In this document: one piece after another, positions 40,296 to 52,500 of the stretch | Numbering within the stretch: the first letter of the stretch is position 1 | How the letters are laid out: every line of letters starts with the position of its first letter | Assembly: GCA_003255025.1 (NCBI GenBank) | Contig: QANY01004000.1 | Location: 186,001-250,000, forward strand | DNA from: Datisca glomerata | Lineage: Eukaryota; Streptophyta; Magnoliopsida; Cucurbitales; Datiscaceae | Length of the DNA stretch: 64,000 bases | Reading direction: 5' to 3' | Position numbers and translations under genes: made by a program | Notes under the pieces: generated by a model | Databases searched by the model: none | What the model was told of the DNA's origin: nothing | The model's input: only the letters and a program-made list of their open reading frames with translations

Positions 40296-41249
40296 TTAAT
40301 GGTGGGAATTCGGGGAAGGAGATGAAAGTCTCCCCGAAACGATACCATGATCGTCCTCCTCGCCGGGAATACAGAAACCATTCTGCAATCGGTCAAAAGC
40401 GAACCGGGTTCCGAATAACGAAGAGTGGTGAACTGAATGAGCCTTCTGGTCTTTTGCCGAAGCAATCGAAAGATCATTCCACGCACAAACCGACAAAGAA
40501 GGTGCGAAACTGGACTGAAGGGGTCCCCTCTGAGAAAAAGAAGCTCCGCCTTGGCCTAAGAACGGCAACGAGCTGAAAACAAACCCACCGCCGTGTTCTG
40601 TTTCTCTATCATTGTTCCAACCCACCATTCTCTGATAATTAGCTTCGAATCCCTCCGCCGTTGAGTTTAACCCTCCTGGGTCTTGGAAAGTGTGAAGAGA
40701 AAGACCGAGATCTTGGGTGGGATTGGCGGTTCTTGAGATCAAATCAGATGGGTAGCTCTGGAAATTAATGGAGGAAGAGGCGGAGTTTGTGGGGAAGAAG
40801 GATTTCATGGTGTCTTCAATGGCAACAGAATCTAGAGGAGGTGGAATGAAATTCGAATTGTCATCTGGGTTTTCATCTAAATGCCGATGGAGCTGAAAAT
40901 TATACCCAGATGACTCTGATACTGACTGCTCTGCTCCAATTCCCAATTCGTTTGGGTCTGCATCAGTTATATTTGGGAAATAAGGAGGCAACTCAGCGAG
41001 CTTGTCAATGGAAGATTTAGCCTTCTTGATGAGCCAGTCAACGGCCTTGCTCGGTCGGTCATAGCCTAAACGGTCTTGAACATCGTAGAACTGGATGGCA
41101 GTGTGAGCAGACAACCGGACCCTTCTGTCACGAGGCCCTTTCGCCGTGTAGACCTTGCTATGACGGTCTTTACGTCCGGTTGAGCGAACAATGTGGCCGC
41201 CTTGGACTTGTACAATCTCTCCCTGCTCATTACTCTTCATTAATCCCAT
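40296..41249 (-). CDS. TCP4: TCP4-type class II (CIN) TCP transcription factor
   Basis: Intronless, 317 residues. DNA-binding factor of the CINCINNATA group, which limits cell division in leaf margins and promotes differentiation. The TCP basic helix-loop-helix spans about 25-87: GRKDRHSKVYTAKGPRDRR (basic region), then LSAHTAIQFYDVQDRLGYD and KAVDWLIKKAKSSIDKLAEL. It is preceded by the group-typical GEIVQVQGGHIVRST. Later landmarks shared with TCP4 proteins are DLISRT, DLGLSLHTFQDP and RGPLQSS (241-247). The last is encoded by the miR319 target site. The start MGLMKSNEQ matches the common MGMK.. beginning of relatives. An in-frame ATG at 41432 would add 61 residues of low-complexity Gln/His-rich sequence, probably 5' UTR. 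Assignment to TCP4 rather than TCP3/TCP10 is likely but not proven. Confidence 0.92.
   Translation of the reverse strand: MGLMKSNEQGEIVQVQGGHIVRSTGRKDRHSKVYTAKGPRDRRVRLSAHTAIQFYDVQDRLGYDRPSKAVDWLIKKAKSSIDKLAELPPYFPNITDADPNELGIGAEQSVSESSGYNFQLHRHLDENPDDNSNFIPPPLDSVAIEDTMKSFFPTNSASSSINFQSYPSDLISRTANPTQDLGLSLHTFQDPGGLNSTAEGFEANYQRMVGWNNDRETEHGGGFVFSSLPFLGQGGASFSQRGPLQSSFAPSLSVCAWNDLSIASAKDQKAHSVHHSSLFGTRFAFDRLQNGFCIPGEEDDHGIVSGRLSSPSPNSHH
40510..40530 (-). promoter_or_regulatory. miR319 target site in the TCP4-type mRNA
   Basis: On the coding (minus) strand GAGGGGACCCCTTCAGTCCAG pairs with miR319 (the plus strand reads CTGGACTGAAGGGGTCCCCTC, identical to the miRNA over its positions 2-13). Cleavage would fall opposite positions 10-11, near 40519/40520. 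This is the known post-transcriptional control of CIN-TCP genes. Confidence 0.9.
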
Positions 41250-41660
41250 TCTGCCTCTGTGTTGTGCATATTCAATGGTATGGTCCAGAATGCTCTGTTT
41301 TTTATGATGAAGAGGGATATAGGATTCCAGATTTTGATGGTGAAGTTGTTGCGGGGATGGGAATGTCGGAATTTGTTGATGGGTCCTTTGGGAATCCAGA
41401 TCCCAATTCTTTTTGCTTACAGTTTTGGTCAATCCGAAAGTACTTATTGTGGTCTTTTGCTGGTTGCTCAGTGTGCACTAACAGTCAGTCATCAGCCTGC
41501 AATCTGCTGCCTTTGGTTCAAGTTCTTCTGGCGCTGTTGCTGATGCTGATCCCCAAAAAAGTCTTTCCCCTTTGTAATCTCCAGATTCCCAACCCCAATA
41601 ACACTACAATACCCACAAGCCCATCCTCTCGGATATATTAACAAATTCAGAAAAATATTC

Positions 41661-41662
<2 letters not shown>

Positions 41663-41704
<42 letters not shown>
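41663..41704. repeat. CT microsatellite in the TCP 5' UTR
   Basis: About 21 uninterrupted CT units, reading GA on the mRNA strand, roughly 415 bp upstream of the TCP start. Confidence 0.95.
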
Positions 41705-41708
<4 letters not shown>

Positions 41709-41734
41709 TGGGAATGGAGTAGAGTGTTGTGTTT

Positions 41735-41743
41735 GGTTTTATA
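41735..41743 (-). promoter_or_regulatory. Probable TATA box of the TCP gene
   Basis: TATAAAACC on the minus strand, about 30 bp upstream of the GA tract. It would give a leader of about 450 bp. No other strong TATA is as well placed. Confidence 0.45.
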
Positions 41744-43080
41744 CTTCAAACTCAGATGCTGAAATTGTAAAAGTACAGTTCAAACATGAGCATCAGCTCA
41801 TGCATATTATATATCTTTCTAAACTAAGGAAAAATCAGAAGATGTAAAAGGGAACACAAAGAAATTGAACATGAATCTCAGAATGGGTTGTTGTTATTAG
41901 AAAAGAAAGATTCTTCTAAGAAAATAGAGAGCTGTGTGTGTTGGGTTTTGTCCAATAAAATGGAAGAGAGAATAAGTTGAAATTGTGATAGAGAACCTAT
42001 TACCTACATTTGAGTGATTACAACAGTTGATGCTTCTGGTGAGGGTGGCAGATATTTTTTTGGCCTGTTTGGGGTTAGCAATACAGATATTGAGGAGTTG
42101 TTATCATATTTTAGGGAAACAGATCTCCTCAGGTTAGACATGAGAGATTTGCTCTTAGATTTGTGTAATTGATTTAGATCTAAACAATCTAGATTTACTA
42201 AACATGAAGGTTAGATTTTTTTATTATCATATTTTTCAACATACATTTTTAACTCGTTAATTTTAGATTGACGAACCAGATATAATAAGTCTTGCTCCTA
42301 TTCAGTCGAACAAAAAAAGATCTCGTTTCATCTTTTACCAGCTACCCCACATAACATAATGATAACATCACAAACAACAACACTACCCCAACTATACCTA
42401 ATCCTAACCCCAACTATAGCTAGTTCCCTCTCTAGACTTTTTCGTATAATTATAGAATTGTTAAAGACGTTGAGTTATGATTTGAGGCACGATTGATAAA
42501 GGTGAGAGAGCTAAATAGTGGCCAACTCTCTCATGAGTCTCATCCACTTCTTTTGAAGGCTCTGATAATTATATCTAATCCCTTTTCTTTCTTCTTATTT
42601 CTTAGCTAATTTTCCCTTTCTATCTTTACTCTCTCTGTTCGCGTTTCAACTATCAAGTTAATAAGAAACGACAAACACTCACTTCCCTTTAACTACAATT
42701 CTCAGCCCTCCCTTTTGCCACTGTTCTGTAACCTCATTATCAAGCTGACCAAGACTTTTGGAATATGATAATAAAAGTAGTATCTTTCATTATATTAAAG
42801 ATACACAACTTGGTACTATATTATTTATTTAAATTATAAGCATGGTAACAAAAATTTTCCTTTACGGTATTCAAAAATAGAATACGAGCAAGAAAAATGA
42901 GAGATGAAAGAATATAGAATAAATTGTAATCGAGAGTTTTTTTGTATCGAGTTGGAATTGAAATTGTTTGATACATATGAAAGTCTTTATAGATCTTTTC
43001 CTCCATGACCGCTTACAACCGTTTTCTTAGATTTAATAAATAATTTATAGAATTCATAACCGTTTGATCAAATCGTAGAG
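41744..43080. other. Intergenic, TCP upstream region
   Basis: AT-rich, no gene recognised. Likely contains the TCP gene's regulatory sequence. Confidence 0.4.
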
Positions 43081-43660
43081 AGAGGAGTAAGTGCTGCTCA
43101 AATCTGATTCTCATTTCTTTATCGAGATTGTCAAAAGATATTTTAATTCCTCGATAACGAATTGGTAAGTCACGTACTACTTCAAAAAGACAGAAGGCAT
43201 AACAGAAAACTTAGTTATAGAAAAAAGGGGGAAGAGAGTGATATCATTTTAGGGCATTGCCATCGAGACTTGTCGGGAACATTCTACACATGAGTGCATC
43301 TTCGTGTTGATAAAATGCCATCACTTGTCAAAATCGTCTCAGGTGCTCCACTGGTCCGTCTTTCCTGCACATAGTATTTGAAATTTGATGGCGTGAACTT
43401 CTTAGGGATAAGTGTCGACAGGATCTCCGGAGTCAACGAAGTGTGGGTGAGTGACTCCAGATTTGTTACCATTGTGGTGCCCAACATTTTTGCTTCTGCC
43501 ATTTTTCTATCGAGCATCTTTTCTATATCGTGCTCTGTTAATCCCTCTTTGACTCCTGGGATTCCTACCGCTCAGTTTTGCACGTTCTTTGATTGCGCCT
43601 CGCCTTTTTCGTTGTGTTCTTGGTCGTCATCTTGATTCAGTCCAGCATTCCTCCTAAATA
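43081..43660 (-). pseudogene. Ty3-type gag fragment
   Basis: Minus-strand frame with IEKMLDRKMAEAK, then LTPEILSTLIPKKFTPSNFKYY, the hallmark '..EI....P..F..P.F..Y.G' of plant Ty3 gag N-termini (up to 20 residues cited). Stops follow upstream and downstream. No LTR or pol is attached, so it is an isolated relic in the TCP upstream region. Confidence 0.6.
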
Positions 43661-45119
43661 AATAAATTTAAATTTCTTAATATTCTAATCTTAACGTTGA
43701 TAAAAAATAATTAAGAAATTTTATAAAATAGTAGGGGTAGTTTTTATCGAAAAATATATATTTTCTTTAACTGCATATGTGTATATTATCGATAATTAAA
43801 GCCTACCATGTAGATTGAAAATTGGGTATATAATTATTTGGTGGAAGGGCATTTTGCACACTATAAACTATAAAGATCAGTAGAGAGATGTGTAGAATTG
43901 AAGGTCAACTTGGTGTTTGATTCATCAATTGTTTGGAGGAATGATAGAATTTTGAATGAATGAATATAAGGGGTCCTCTATCACAAACTAACTCTGTCTT
44001 CTTCAACAAAAATCTTCAAGGGAATAAAGTTTTTTTTTATTCTTCCATTAATTAATTAATTAATTCTTTCGTTTTCCCCCTCAAACTTTGATTCGTTCAT
44101 TCATTTTTACTTCATCAAGTAATTAACAAAAATTTTACACTCGCTTGCAGAAAAAACTTCATCCGCATATTTTCAAGTGAATGATCAGTTCAAGTCATTG
44201 TCATTTTTTCGAGTTATAATGTATTTTTAACCAAAAAAATTTAACAATAAAGAGATGCCTTCAGGTCTCATCTTAATGCATGCATGCCCCAAAGTCATTT
44301 TTGGTAGATTATGTTGTACGAAGAGAGAGAATACAAACCTTAGCTAAGTCCTAACATAAAGGACATGGCCATGATGAAATTAGCTAGCCCCAAACAAAAA
44401 AGAACAAAGAAAAAGAAAAGATTGGGTAGAAAGCAGTGAGCGAGAAGGGAAAAATCATAGAGTAAAAAAGAAGAAAAGTAGGAGACAACACTCAACAAGG
44501 GGTGCCTTATTACAGTACTTAGATATATAGTGACACAACTTAGGGACCAATTTTGATCATTGTTTTGTCCAAGCTTCTCACGCATGCTGTTTTATGTACT
44601 ATGTGAAGGGCTTTATTCGATCCACAGGTCGCGGATTCTCTGTTAGGACAATATGAAAGGATCATGTTCATATATATAATATGTCTACGAATCATGATAC
44701 GTCTAGTCGACCAATCTTTGAAAAACACTTGCACGTGATATCCAAATCGGTTAACAGATCATCTTATGTTGCCCCAAACAATAAATGATCTTGTTTTTTA
44801 AAGCTCTTATTGTAGAAATACCGAAAAGACAAATAAAGAAGAACCTTGTGCGTGATAACTAGTATATATAATCACGGTTTTTACAAAATAAAACAACTAG
44901 AAGTAAATTCAAGAGATCTTCGTATTATTAAAATTTTTTAGGAGTTATTTATTTTACTAATGACCAATCTTTTTTCTGAAGTATTTCCAGGCACTTTGTA
45001 GTCCTTGCATATCATATATATATATATATATATCAAACTCAATTATAAATGAATGGAAGGAATGACACATGCCCTCATGGACCAAATGCAACCTTCTATT
45101 TTAAAAATTAACAATCGTA
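43661..45119. other. Intergenic, no gene recognised
   Basis: AT-rich with a TTAA microsatellite near 44050 and a TA tract at 45013-45033. The short frames at 44340-44734 have no recognisable motif. Confidence 0.4.
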
Positions 45120-45124
45120 CATCT

Positions 45125-45624
45125 TGTTGGAAATTTATTTAGGTGTGTTACAAATTTTTAATTACAAAATTTATTTTTAGAGTTACAAAATTTATTTTGA
45201 AGAATTTAATTTTCAGTTTTAAGAATTTAATATAATAATTTAATATTTCAAGGAGAGTTACATTTCTTAACGCCTATATATATATAATCTATTTTGTCTA
45301 TAAAGAAATAACATAAAAAATGCTTTACTACATCATCTTGCTTTCTAAAAACTCTCTAGAAATTCCTATGTTGGATATAGTGTATAGTTTCAGTGGTTCT
45401 TTTACTTCGAGTGCACATATAGAAGGACATAGTTTAAGCTGTTGAATTCAGAGACTAGACACGTAGTAAACCTTGATGCACCAGGATTCTTTTTATGAGG
45501 ACGCGGAATCGGGTTTAAGGACAGTGACTCGCCACGCCTCAGTTTAATTTTCTCCAACAATAATTTATTTTTTCTGGATAATTTTTTTTATTGGTTCACA
45601 ATAACCTCTATTGTTTTTCTAACA
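45125..45624 (+). repeat. 5' LTR of the copia element
   Basis: 500 bp, aligned end to end with 49036-49538 with scattered substitutions and a few small indels. Contains the repeated CATCATCTTG.TTTCTAAAAACTCTCTAG block. Confidence 0.9.
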
Positions 45625-48369
45625 ATCGTAAAGCCGATTCTTGGTTATTGTGAATGAAGAATCCTTTCTTGGAGTATGAATAATTTTGCTATTCCATTAA
45701 CTGATTTTTGAAATCGTAAAAAAATTACTGAAAAGTTTTCATGCTAGTTATCAAGAGAAAAAATTGTTTCTTGCATTTATAAAGCTATTGCGTCGTTGGG
45801 AATAAATTTTAAAGTAAATAATTTAATTATTCAATTTTGTAAATGCTTATGATGATGATTAATGCCATATTTAGCGTTGATTTTTTTTTAATAGTTTTAT
45901 GGTCGGTTTTCGGTGATAGATATATCTACAACCTATACCATCTAAGGCAAGTTATATAGATTAACTACCATCATATTGAAATTATGCTTATTTGATCGTT
46001 GGTTGTCGGTGACTCATTCTGGTTAGTGAGTAGATATTTTCGGTGAACCATTTTTTGTCCATATGCAGTATGCACATGATATTAATATTTTCATATTTTA
46101 ATCTTTCATGTGTATTGTTTTATGTTTATGTGCTTGAAGAACTCAATTATTATCAAGCAAAGAAGAAAATCAGTTTATAGCATATGTTTTACCATAAGTG
46201 ATTTGCTTGGTGATAATTTTTATGTTCATTACATGAATAATTGTGCAATTCATAATTGCATTTCATTTGAAGTATCATAGAAAATTTTGTTCATTGCGAT
46301 GTGATCATCACAATTTGTGTTTAACAAATTTTATTTTTTGATGTGTTCGAAAAGAAAATTATTAAGATCCACGATACTTTAATATTATATAATTAAGAAT
46401 ACTTATGGCAATGATGTTATTGAACTAGTAAATTATTTTTGGCGCAGCACAAAATTGGGTGAGCATTTTCATGCACTAATATGTTGGAGTATGATTGATA
46501 TAAATGAAATGCAATTATGTATTTGATAAAAGCTTGACTTGGCTTTTAGAATGAGAAAATAAATTTAATTCTTTTGAGTGTATTTGCTACTTTATTAGTA
46601 TAGATGGTTTTAAAGCATGGACTGTTTTCTGTTAACCGTTTAAGCAATTGTTTTGTAATTGCTTTGGTCTTAAATGTAAGAAATAGTTGTCTCATGATTT
46701 TTTTTATGATGTGAAAATTAAGCACTTATAGATTATGAGAACTTCAAATGAATTTTTTATGCTTCTGATGAATAGGTGATGTGCAACATAAATTTGAGGT
46801 AAAGTTTGCATTAAATTTAATTTGGCTGGATTTTACTTGCACAAAGTTTTTGTGATTTAATGTATTACTAATAAAAATCCCAAAATACCAATAGTTTGAT
46901 TTATTATAACGTGTTGTTGATGGAAAAATGAAAAAAATGTTTATTGATTGAGCTCTTGGCTAATGAAAAGACCATGCTCATAAATGATTTGCCTTATAAT
47001 AACTTTCTAATGTTACACATTAATGTTATGAGTAGTTAATCCTTTGGCAGAACTATAAATAGGTTTAATTGTCAAAATAATAATTTTGTGTAATGTAATA
47101 TAAATCGATTATGAGCGAATTCACTTCCTACAAGGTAAAATAGTATGAGTCTTAATCAACATGAAAAATTGCGAGGTTACTCTATTTGTTTAGAATTTTG
47201 ATAATCAATATCATATAAATAGTGTTGAACATAAATTTGAGCATAATGAGATTTGTTCTCCAAATTTGAGCACTAAAGAATTGATATGGTAAGTCTTGTA
47301 TGCATATGAACATGAATATGGAAGATTGGTGATATTAATCATTGCATGGATATATGTAACTCCTTGATATATGATAACGATAATGTTGGATTATCACGGT
47401 TGATGCTTAAACATTTCAATATGATTAGTTGGACATTTTGTGCTAAATTTTTTTAGCTAAATTTTGAGTGAGCATGCATTTTATGTCAAGGGGTTTCCAA
47501 TACTTTACAGTATTGGTGCATCTTTGAATAGGCATTTAAGTGCTTTATAATTTATGTGGTCGATATGACAAATGTCAAGTTTATGAGAACGGTAACATTA
47601 ATTTGTGAAAAATATTATTCCGTGCTCAATTTTTTTTACTGGTGAAGTTTTATTTGATGACTTAAAAAGTTTAGGCTATGTGTGGGCATTTTTATGCCGA
47701 ACAATATCAAATATGTTTTTTGATGCTCTAACAAACAATTGAGTACCATTTCTATTGCGCATAAGGTACAATGGTGCTATACCGGATTGGATTTTCACAT
47801 TGACAAAAATGATATCATTCAATTTGAGAAAAATTGAGATGAGTATAATTATTATGGAGCCAATAAAAAATTTGTGTGGTACTATATATATGTGTAAATA
47901 CTTTTCATCTCATTGAAAATGTGGGGTTTCCATGACAAGTGTGCATTGTCATGATGATTTTGTTGTGATATCCATAGTGTTGATATATTTGAGAAATGAA
48001 CAAAAATTAATGTTCATTTAGTTATCAAACTTTGATGAAGGAAATTATTGTCTATTAAACTATCATGATGATCATATTGTATTATCCAGAGTTTTGAAAT
48101 TTTTAGAGATTGATGAACATAAGATTGAATGAATATTAAACTTTGATAAAAAAAATTGTTAGGTGAATCTGTCTTTTGCAAAGGCTAGTGAGAAGCTAAA
48201 GCTTCAAGTGAATATTTTATGAGGAAGAGATTTATTTTCACCGATTTAATTATGATTATTTAGTTGTAAATGCTGAAGCTGAATAATAAAGTCTAGACTG
48301 TGTAGACATATTTATCTAAACACGTGATTGTGTGATAACTATAATAAAAATGTTGAGTTAACTCAAAAT

Positions 48370-48480
48370 TATGTGATGTCAAGAAATATTATTATTAATA
48401 TTCTGACTAAGGGGCTAGCTATAAATGCTAGTAAATTATATATCGAGGGGATCAAGCTGAAACCTATTATTTGAATTAAT
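48370..48480 (+). pseudogene. Copia RNase H C-terminus
   Basis: Plus-strand sequence reads NILTKGLAINASKLYIEGIK followed by LKPII and a stop, matching the closing motif of copia RNase H (DxLTKGL....G....KP). It fixes the element's lineage and orientation. The upstream part of the domain is not legible. Confidence 0.65.
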
Positions 48481-49035
48481 AATGATGGCAACCCAACATA
48501 TGTGATTGTAGATCTGATAATATATGTTCAATGGGTAAGAACAAGTCACTTATAAATCCGCTTGTGAATCTATTAAAAATTTTCTCTTTCCTATGATATC
48601 CCCATGAGAATAGTAATTAGCGTGATTGTAATGAGTTTAGACTCTTAATCAATTTATATCTCTTATTGAGTGGTGTATCAATTGCAGTATACACTTGATG
48701 GAATTGGCATGCATGAGTGTGAAAGTGAGGCCTCTTTCTATGAGAGGTTAAGGCTTACTCTCTAGAGCATTCATGAGATCCAGGTATGGTGCATGACCTA
48801 TCTATGCCACCCCGATTTAAGACCAAAAGCTATGGAAACTGAATGTGTGTACCAAGAGGGTCAGTTCTACGTAAAAGTTTTTAGTTCAAGACTTTAGTTC
48901 ACTAAATTCCTGTAGATCGCATTTTTAACACACAAGGTGTAGATTGAAGTCTTCTAGACATCTACACTTATATATTCATTTTTCCAAAAATATCCAGCAT
49001 AATATTTTTCTTAATTTGTAACACGTGTGGGGGAT

Positions 49036-49538
49036 TGTTGGAAATTTATTTAGGTGTGTTACAAATTTTTAATTACAAATTTTATTTTGAGTTATAAAAT
49101 TTATTTTGAAGAATTTAATTTTTAGTTTTAACAGTTTAATATAATAATTTAATATTTCAAGGAGAGTTACATTTCCTAAGCCTATATATACATATATTCG
49201 CTATTTTATCTACAAAGGAATAAGATAAAGAAAGGCTTTACTACATCATCTTGTTTTCTAAAAACTCTCTAGAAATTCCTATACTAGATATAGTGTATGG
49301 TTTTGGAGGTTCTTTTACTTCGAGTGCAGATGTAGAAGGACATAGTTTAGGCTATTGAATTCTGGAGGCCAGACGCGTAATAAACATTGATGCACCAAGA
49401 TACTTTCCATGAGGGTGCAGAATCGCCTTTAAAGACAATGGCTCGCAACGCTTTAGTCTAATTATCTCCAACAATGATTTATTCTTTTCGAGTAATATCT
49501 TTTATTGATTCAAAATAATCTCTATTATTTTTCTAACA
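49036..49538 (+). repeat. 3' LTR of the copia element
   Basis: 503 bp partner of the 5' LTR, ending CTAACA and followed by CATCT. Confidence 0.9.
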
Positions 49539-49543
49539 CATCT

Positions 49544-52500
49544 CTTTATAAAAAAAAAGGCTGTTTCAAAACAGAGAGAAAAATATAAAGGCCTGAAAAA
49601 AAAAAATTTTAAATGAATATCTCGTAATAGACAGCCTATATAAATTTTAAAAAAAAAACTTATTTTTTGTCAAATGATTTTTTTTTAATTTTACAGACTC
49701 TATTTATTATAATATATATTATATTTACTTAAAAAATAATTTCGTTATCAAGTGATCAGGGTATAATTAGCTTTAAGTGATTGTGCAAAAGTACATAACT
49801 GTTGTGTATTATTGCATAAAGTAATAAACGCGAATAAAGTACAAAGCACATGTCTATCTCTTTGTTATAACTCTTTCTTTTAATCTTTTGATAGCACATA
49901 AGACAACTCAAAGCTTTGTTTACAGTTAGGGTTTCTTCGAAAGTAATGATCAACATAAAAGAACAACACCAATTTATACACAGCTGCAGCAGAGCAGCGC
50001 TAGTGACAACTAACCTCTACAGCTTGCCATGACAATGATGGCACACTCAATTAAGTTATGGTACTGTGGCCTTGGTACCTAGGCAGTAACTGCACATGTT
50101 TTAGACTCCAATCTCAATTTTGCAAAAGTTAATAATAAGTTAATTACGGCATTCATATATATGAGATGCAATGTTTTTAACTTAGAGCTTACTCACCTGA
50201 TTAATCTCACAAATTCGTGCACTCACGAATTTGTATACCGTACTCTTAGAAATTTTTCCTACATAAGTTAGTGTACGTAAATCATTGATTCTTACATCAG
50301 TGGGCAGATTGGACTAATTCTCTAGTCTTATAGGATTTGGCATTTTGGGAAAAATATTTTATATTTTTAAACAGCAAGGGACTTTATATATATATATATA
50401 NATATATATTTGATGAAAGTTACATTACAAATTCTAAAAGAAATAGGAGAATATGATTCGAATCTATGATCTCTAAGATATGGGTGTGGAAGATTAAACA
50501 AAAATGTCAACTCAACTTATCAATTAGTTGATATTAAATCACCGTGATTTAAACTTAAAATCCCATAAGATACAAGTGTGATTATTAATTAGCCGAGATA
50601 TTACTTGGTCAAGAGAGTGTGTATATATTGTAGAAGTAGAGGAGTGAAATGTTGGATCTCCTTTTGGAGTGCAATTTGTAATTATGATAAATTTTCTCTG
50701 CCATGAGCCACCCAAAGTAGAGAAGTCAGACAGATACACCGAAAGTTGAAGGCAGAGAGAGGGAAAGAAAGAGAGATGGTTGGTTAAGTAATTGAAGAAG
50801 GACATGCATGCATTTCACTATTTGAGAGAGAGAAAGAGGTGCAGTCCTAGAAAAGGAAAATGGCAGAGAGAGATATAGAGGAGAGACTGACAAAAATCCT
50901 CTGTTTTCACTTCATTTTGTGTAAAACGTGAAAGCCACCAAACAGGCGCATGATCCAAGACGATTTAAACGTCGCTGTTTTATATATTTTGTATCCATCT
51001 GTTCTGTCTCTTTTACAGTGCGACAGAGACACACACTCACTCACGGAGAGAAAGCCTGAACATGCAATGAATAACGTTGTTTTTTTCTTTTCCTTCTCTT
51101 TTATATTTTCTTGAGCTAATACTTAATACTGTAAAATAAAAAATAACCCGACATGTTATACATAGGAAAACAAAATTCACTTTCACCACGCTTTTTCTAG
51201 CACTGTAATTTTATTATTGCTTCTATAAAAGCCAAGCAAAATTAATATTTCTTCCTTTTGTCAGAAAAAAAAGAAAGGATTTCTCTTCACGAATTTAATT
51301 CAATTAAATTACTACATATTGGTTTCAAGGAAGACATTTATAACATTAAGATCAGTTCTTCAATTCCCTCTACTAGCTAGGCCACCCTTTCTCCTTCTCT
51401 ATACATACATAGAGTTTCCCCTAAGCTTTAACCAGCTTTCTAGCACTGTAATTAGGGCTTCTCTTCCATTAATGCCTCATCAGTTATCAGTTTCAATTTT
51501 TTTTATTAATAATTGCATGCATTAATACTCTCTTTTCTCCAAGTTAACCAACTTTTTGTTTTCAAACTCCAAGTTAAATTGCATACAAGCTAATTAAGCT
51601 ATGTTTGAATTTTTGAAACCACGAACGGATTATATGTGTGTGTTTCAATTATATATTACGGATTATACGTGTGTTTATTGTTGAATATCATTATCGATAT
51701 CATAATTAAGGGTTTGATTGATAAATATGGAAAATACTTTACATTTTTAAAGCAATCACCATCGTAGTTGCTTGTAAGAAAAATAAACTTTAGATTGTAA
51801 AATGAGAATTTAAAATAAAAATAAAAAAACTGTTCTTAATTAATACTGAGATATTAGTTATAATATGATAGTACTAGGAGATTAAGATTCATTGTACGTC
51901 ATCAACGAACTAAGCTACTGAAAATCAATTAAGCTTATGAGGATAATATATCAACAGTCAACATCGGTTGCGTGACACTGTACAATTCCTATGCAAACAA
52001 TTGATTGCGCATGGCTTGAAGAAATCGATCAGATGGCCGGTGTCCCACTTAGCTACCCCAGAATGTTGTACTCATCCATTTACAAAGAGAAGACAAACCT
52101 TCAAACATTGCAACTCTCAACCAACAAAAAAAAAAGAAATCAATTGCCAACAAAATTAATATTCAAATTTCACCATTGAATTATTGGATGTCTTATTCAT
52201 TCAATTCCTATCCGCATGATAATATGATTAACAACAAAGTATTTCTACACTAATTATCAAATTTCAATAGATCAAGTAATATTTCAATCATTTAAATTTA
52301 TAAAAAATAAAATTTTTTTTTAATAATCGATAAAACATGAATTTATAAATGCTTAATATACAACTAAAACTTGGACAACTTAAAATTAGCCGTATCGTAT
52401 TATCTTTTGGAGATTTTGTTCTATTTATTATAATTAATCAAATCACCCATAATCAGGGAAGTGGTGGGGGGTGGGGGGGAGGATTGTGTTTTCTTTCGTT

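Larger units (their letters stand above)
45125..49538 (+). mobile_element. Copia LTR retrotransposon, coding-dead, intact ends
   Basis: Two ~500-bp LTRs (45125-45624 and 49036-49538), both TGTTGGAAATTTATTTAGG...TTTTTCTAACA, bound a 3.4-kb interior. CATCT flanks both ends (45120-45124 and 49539-49543), a perfect 5-bp target duplication. A purine tract GTGTGGGGGAT abuts the second LTR. The interior has no long open frame. Only the end of the copia RNase H is legible near 48395. It is short for copia (usually ~5 kb), so it has lost much of pol. Confidence 0.88.

Noticed and set aside
41180..41641. 153-residue plus-strand frame opposite the TCP start
   Set aside because: Antisense shadow of the TCP coding and leader sequence; no motif.
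50500..51530. Possible microRNA or small gene in a GA-rich stretch with TATA-like motifs
   Set aside because: No match to the mature plant miRNAs I checked by eye (156, 159/319, 160, 164, 166-168, 171, 172, 390, 394, 396) and no convincing long frame.
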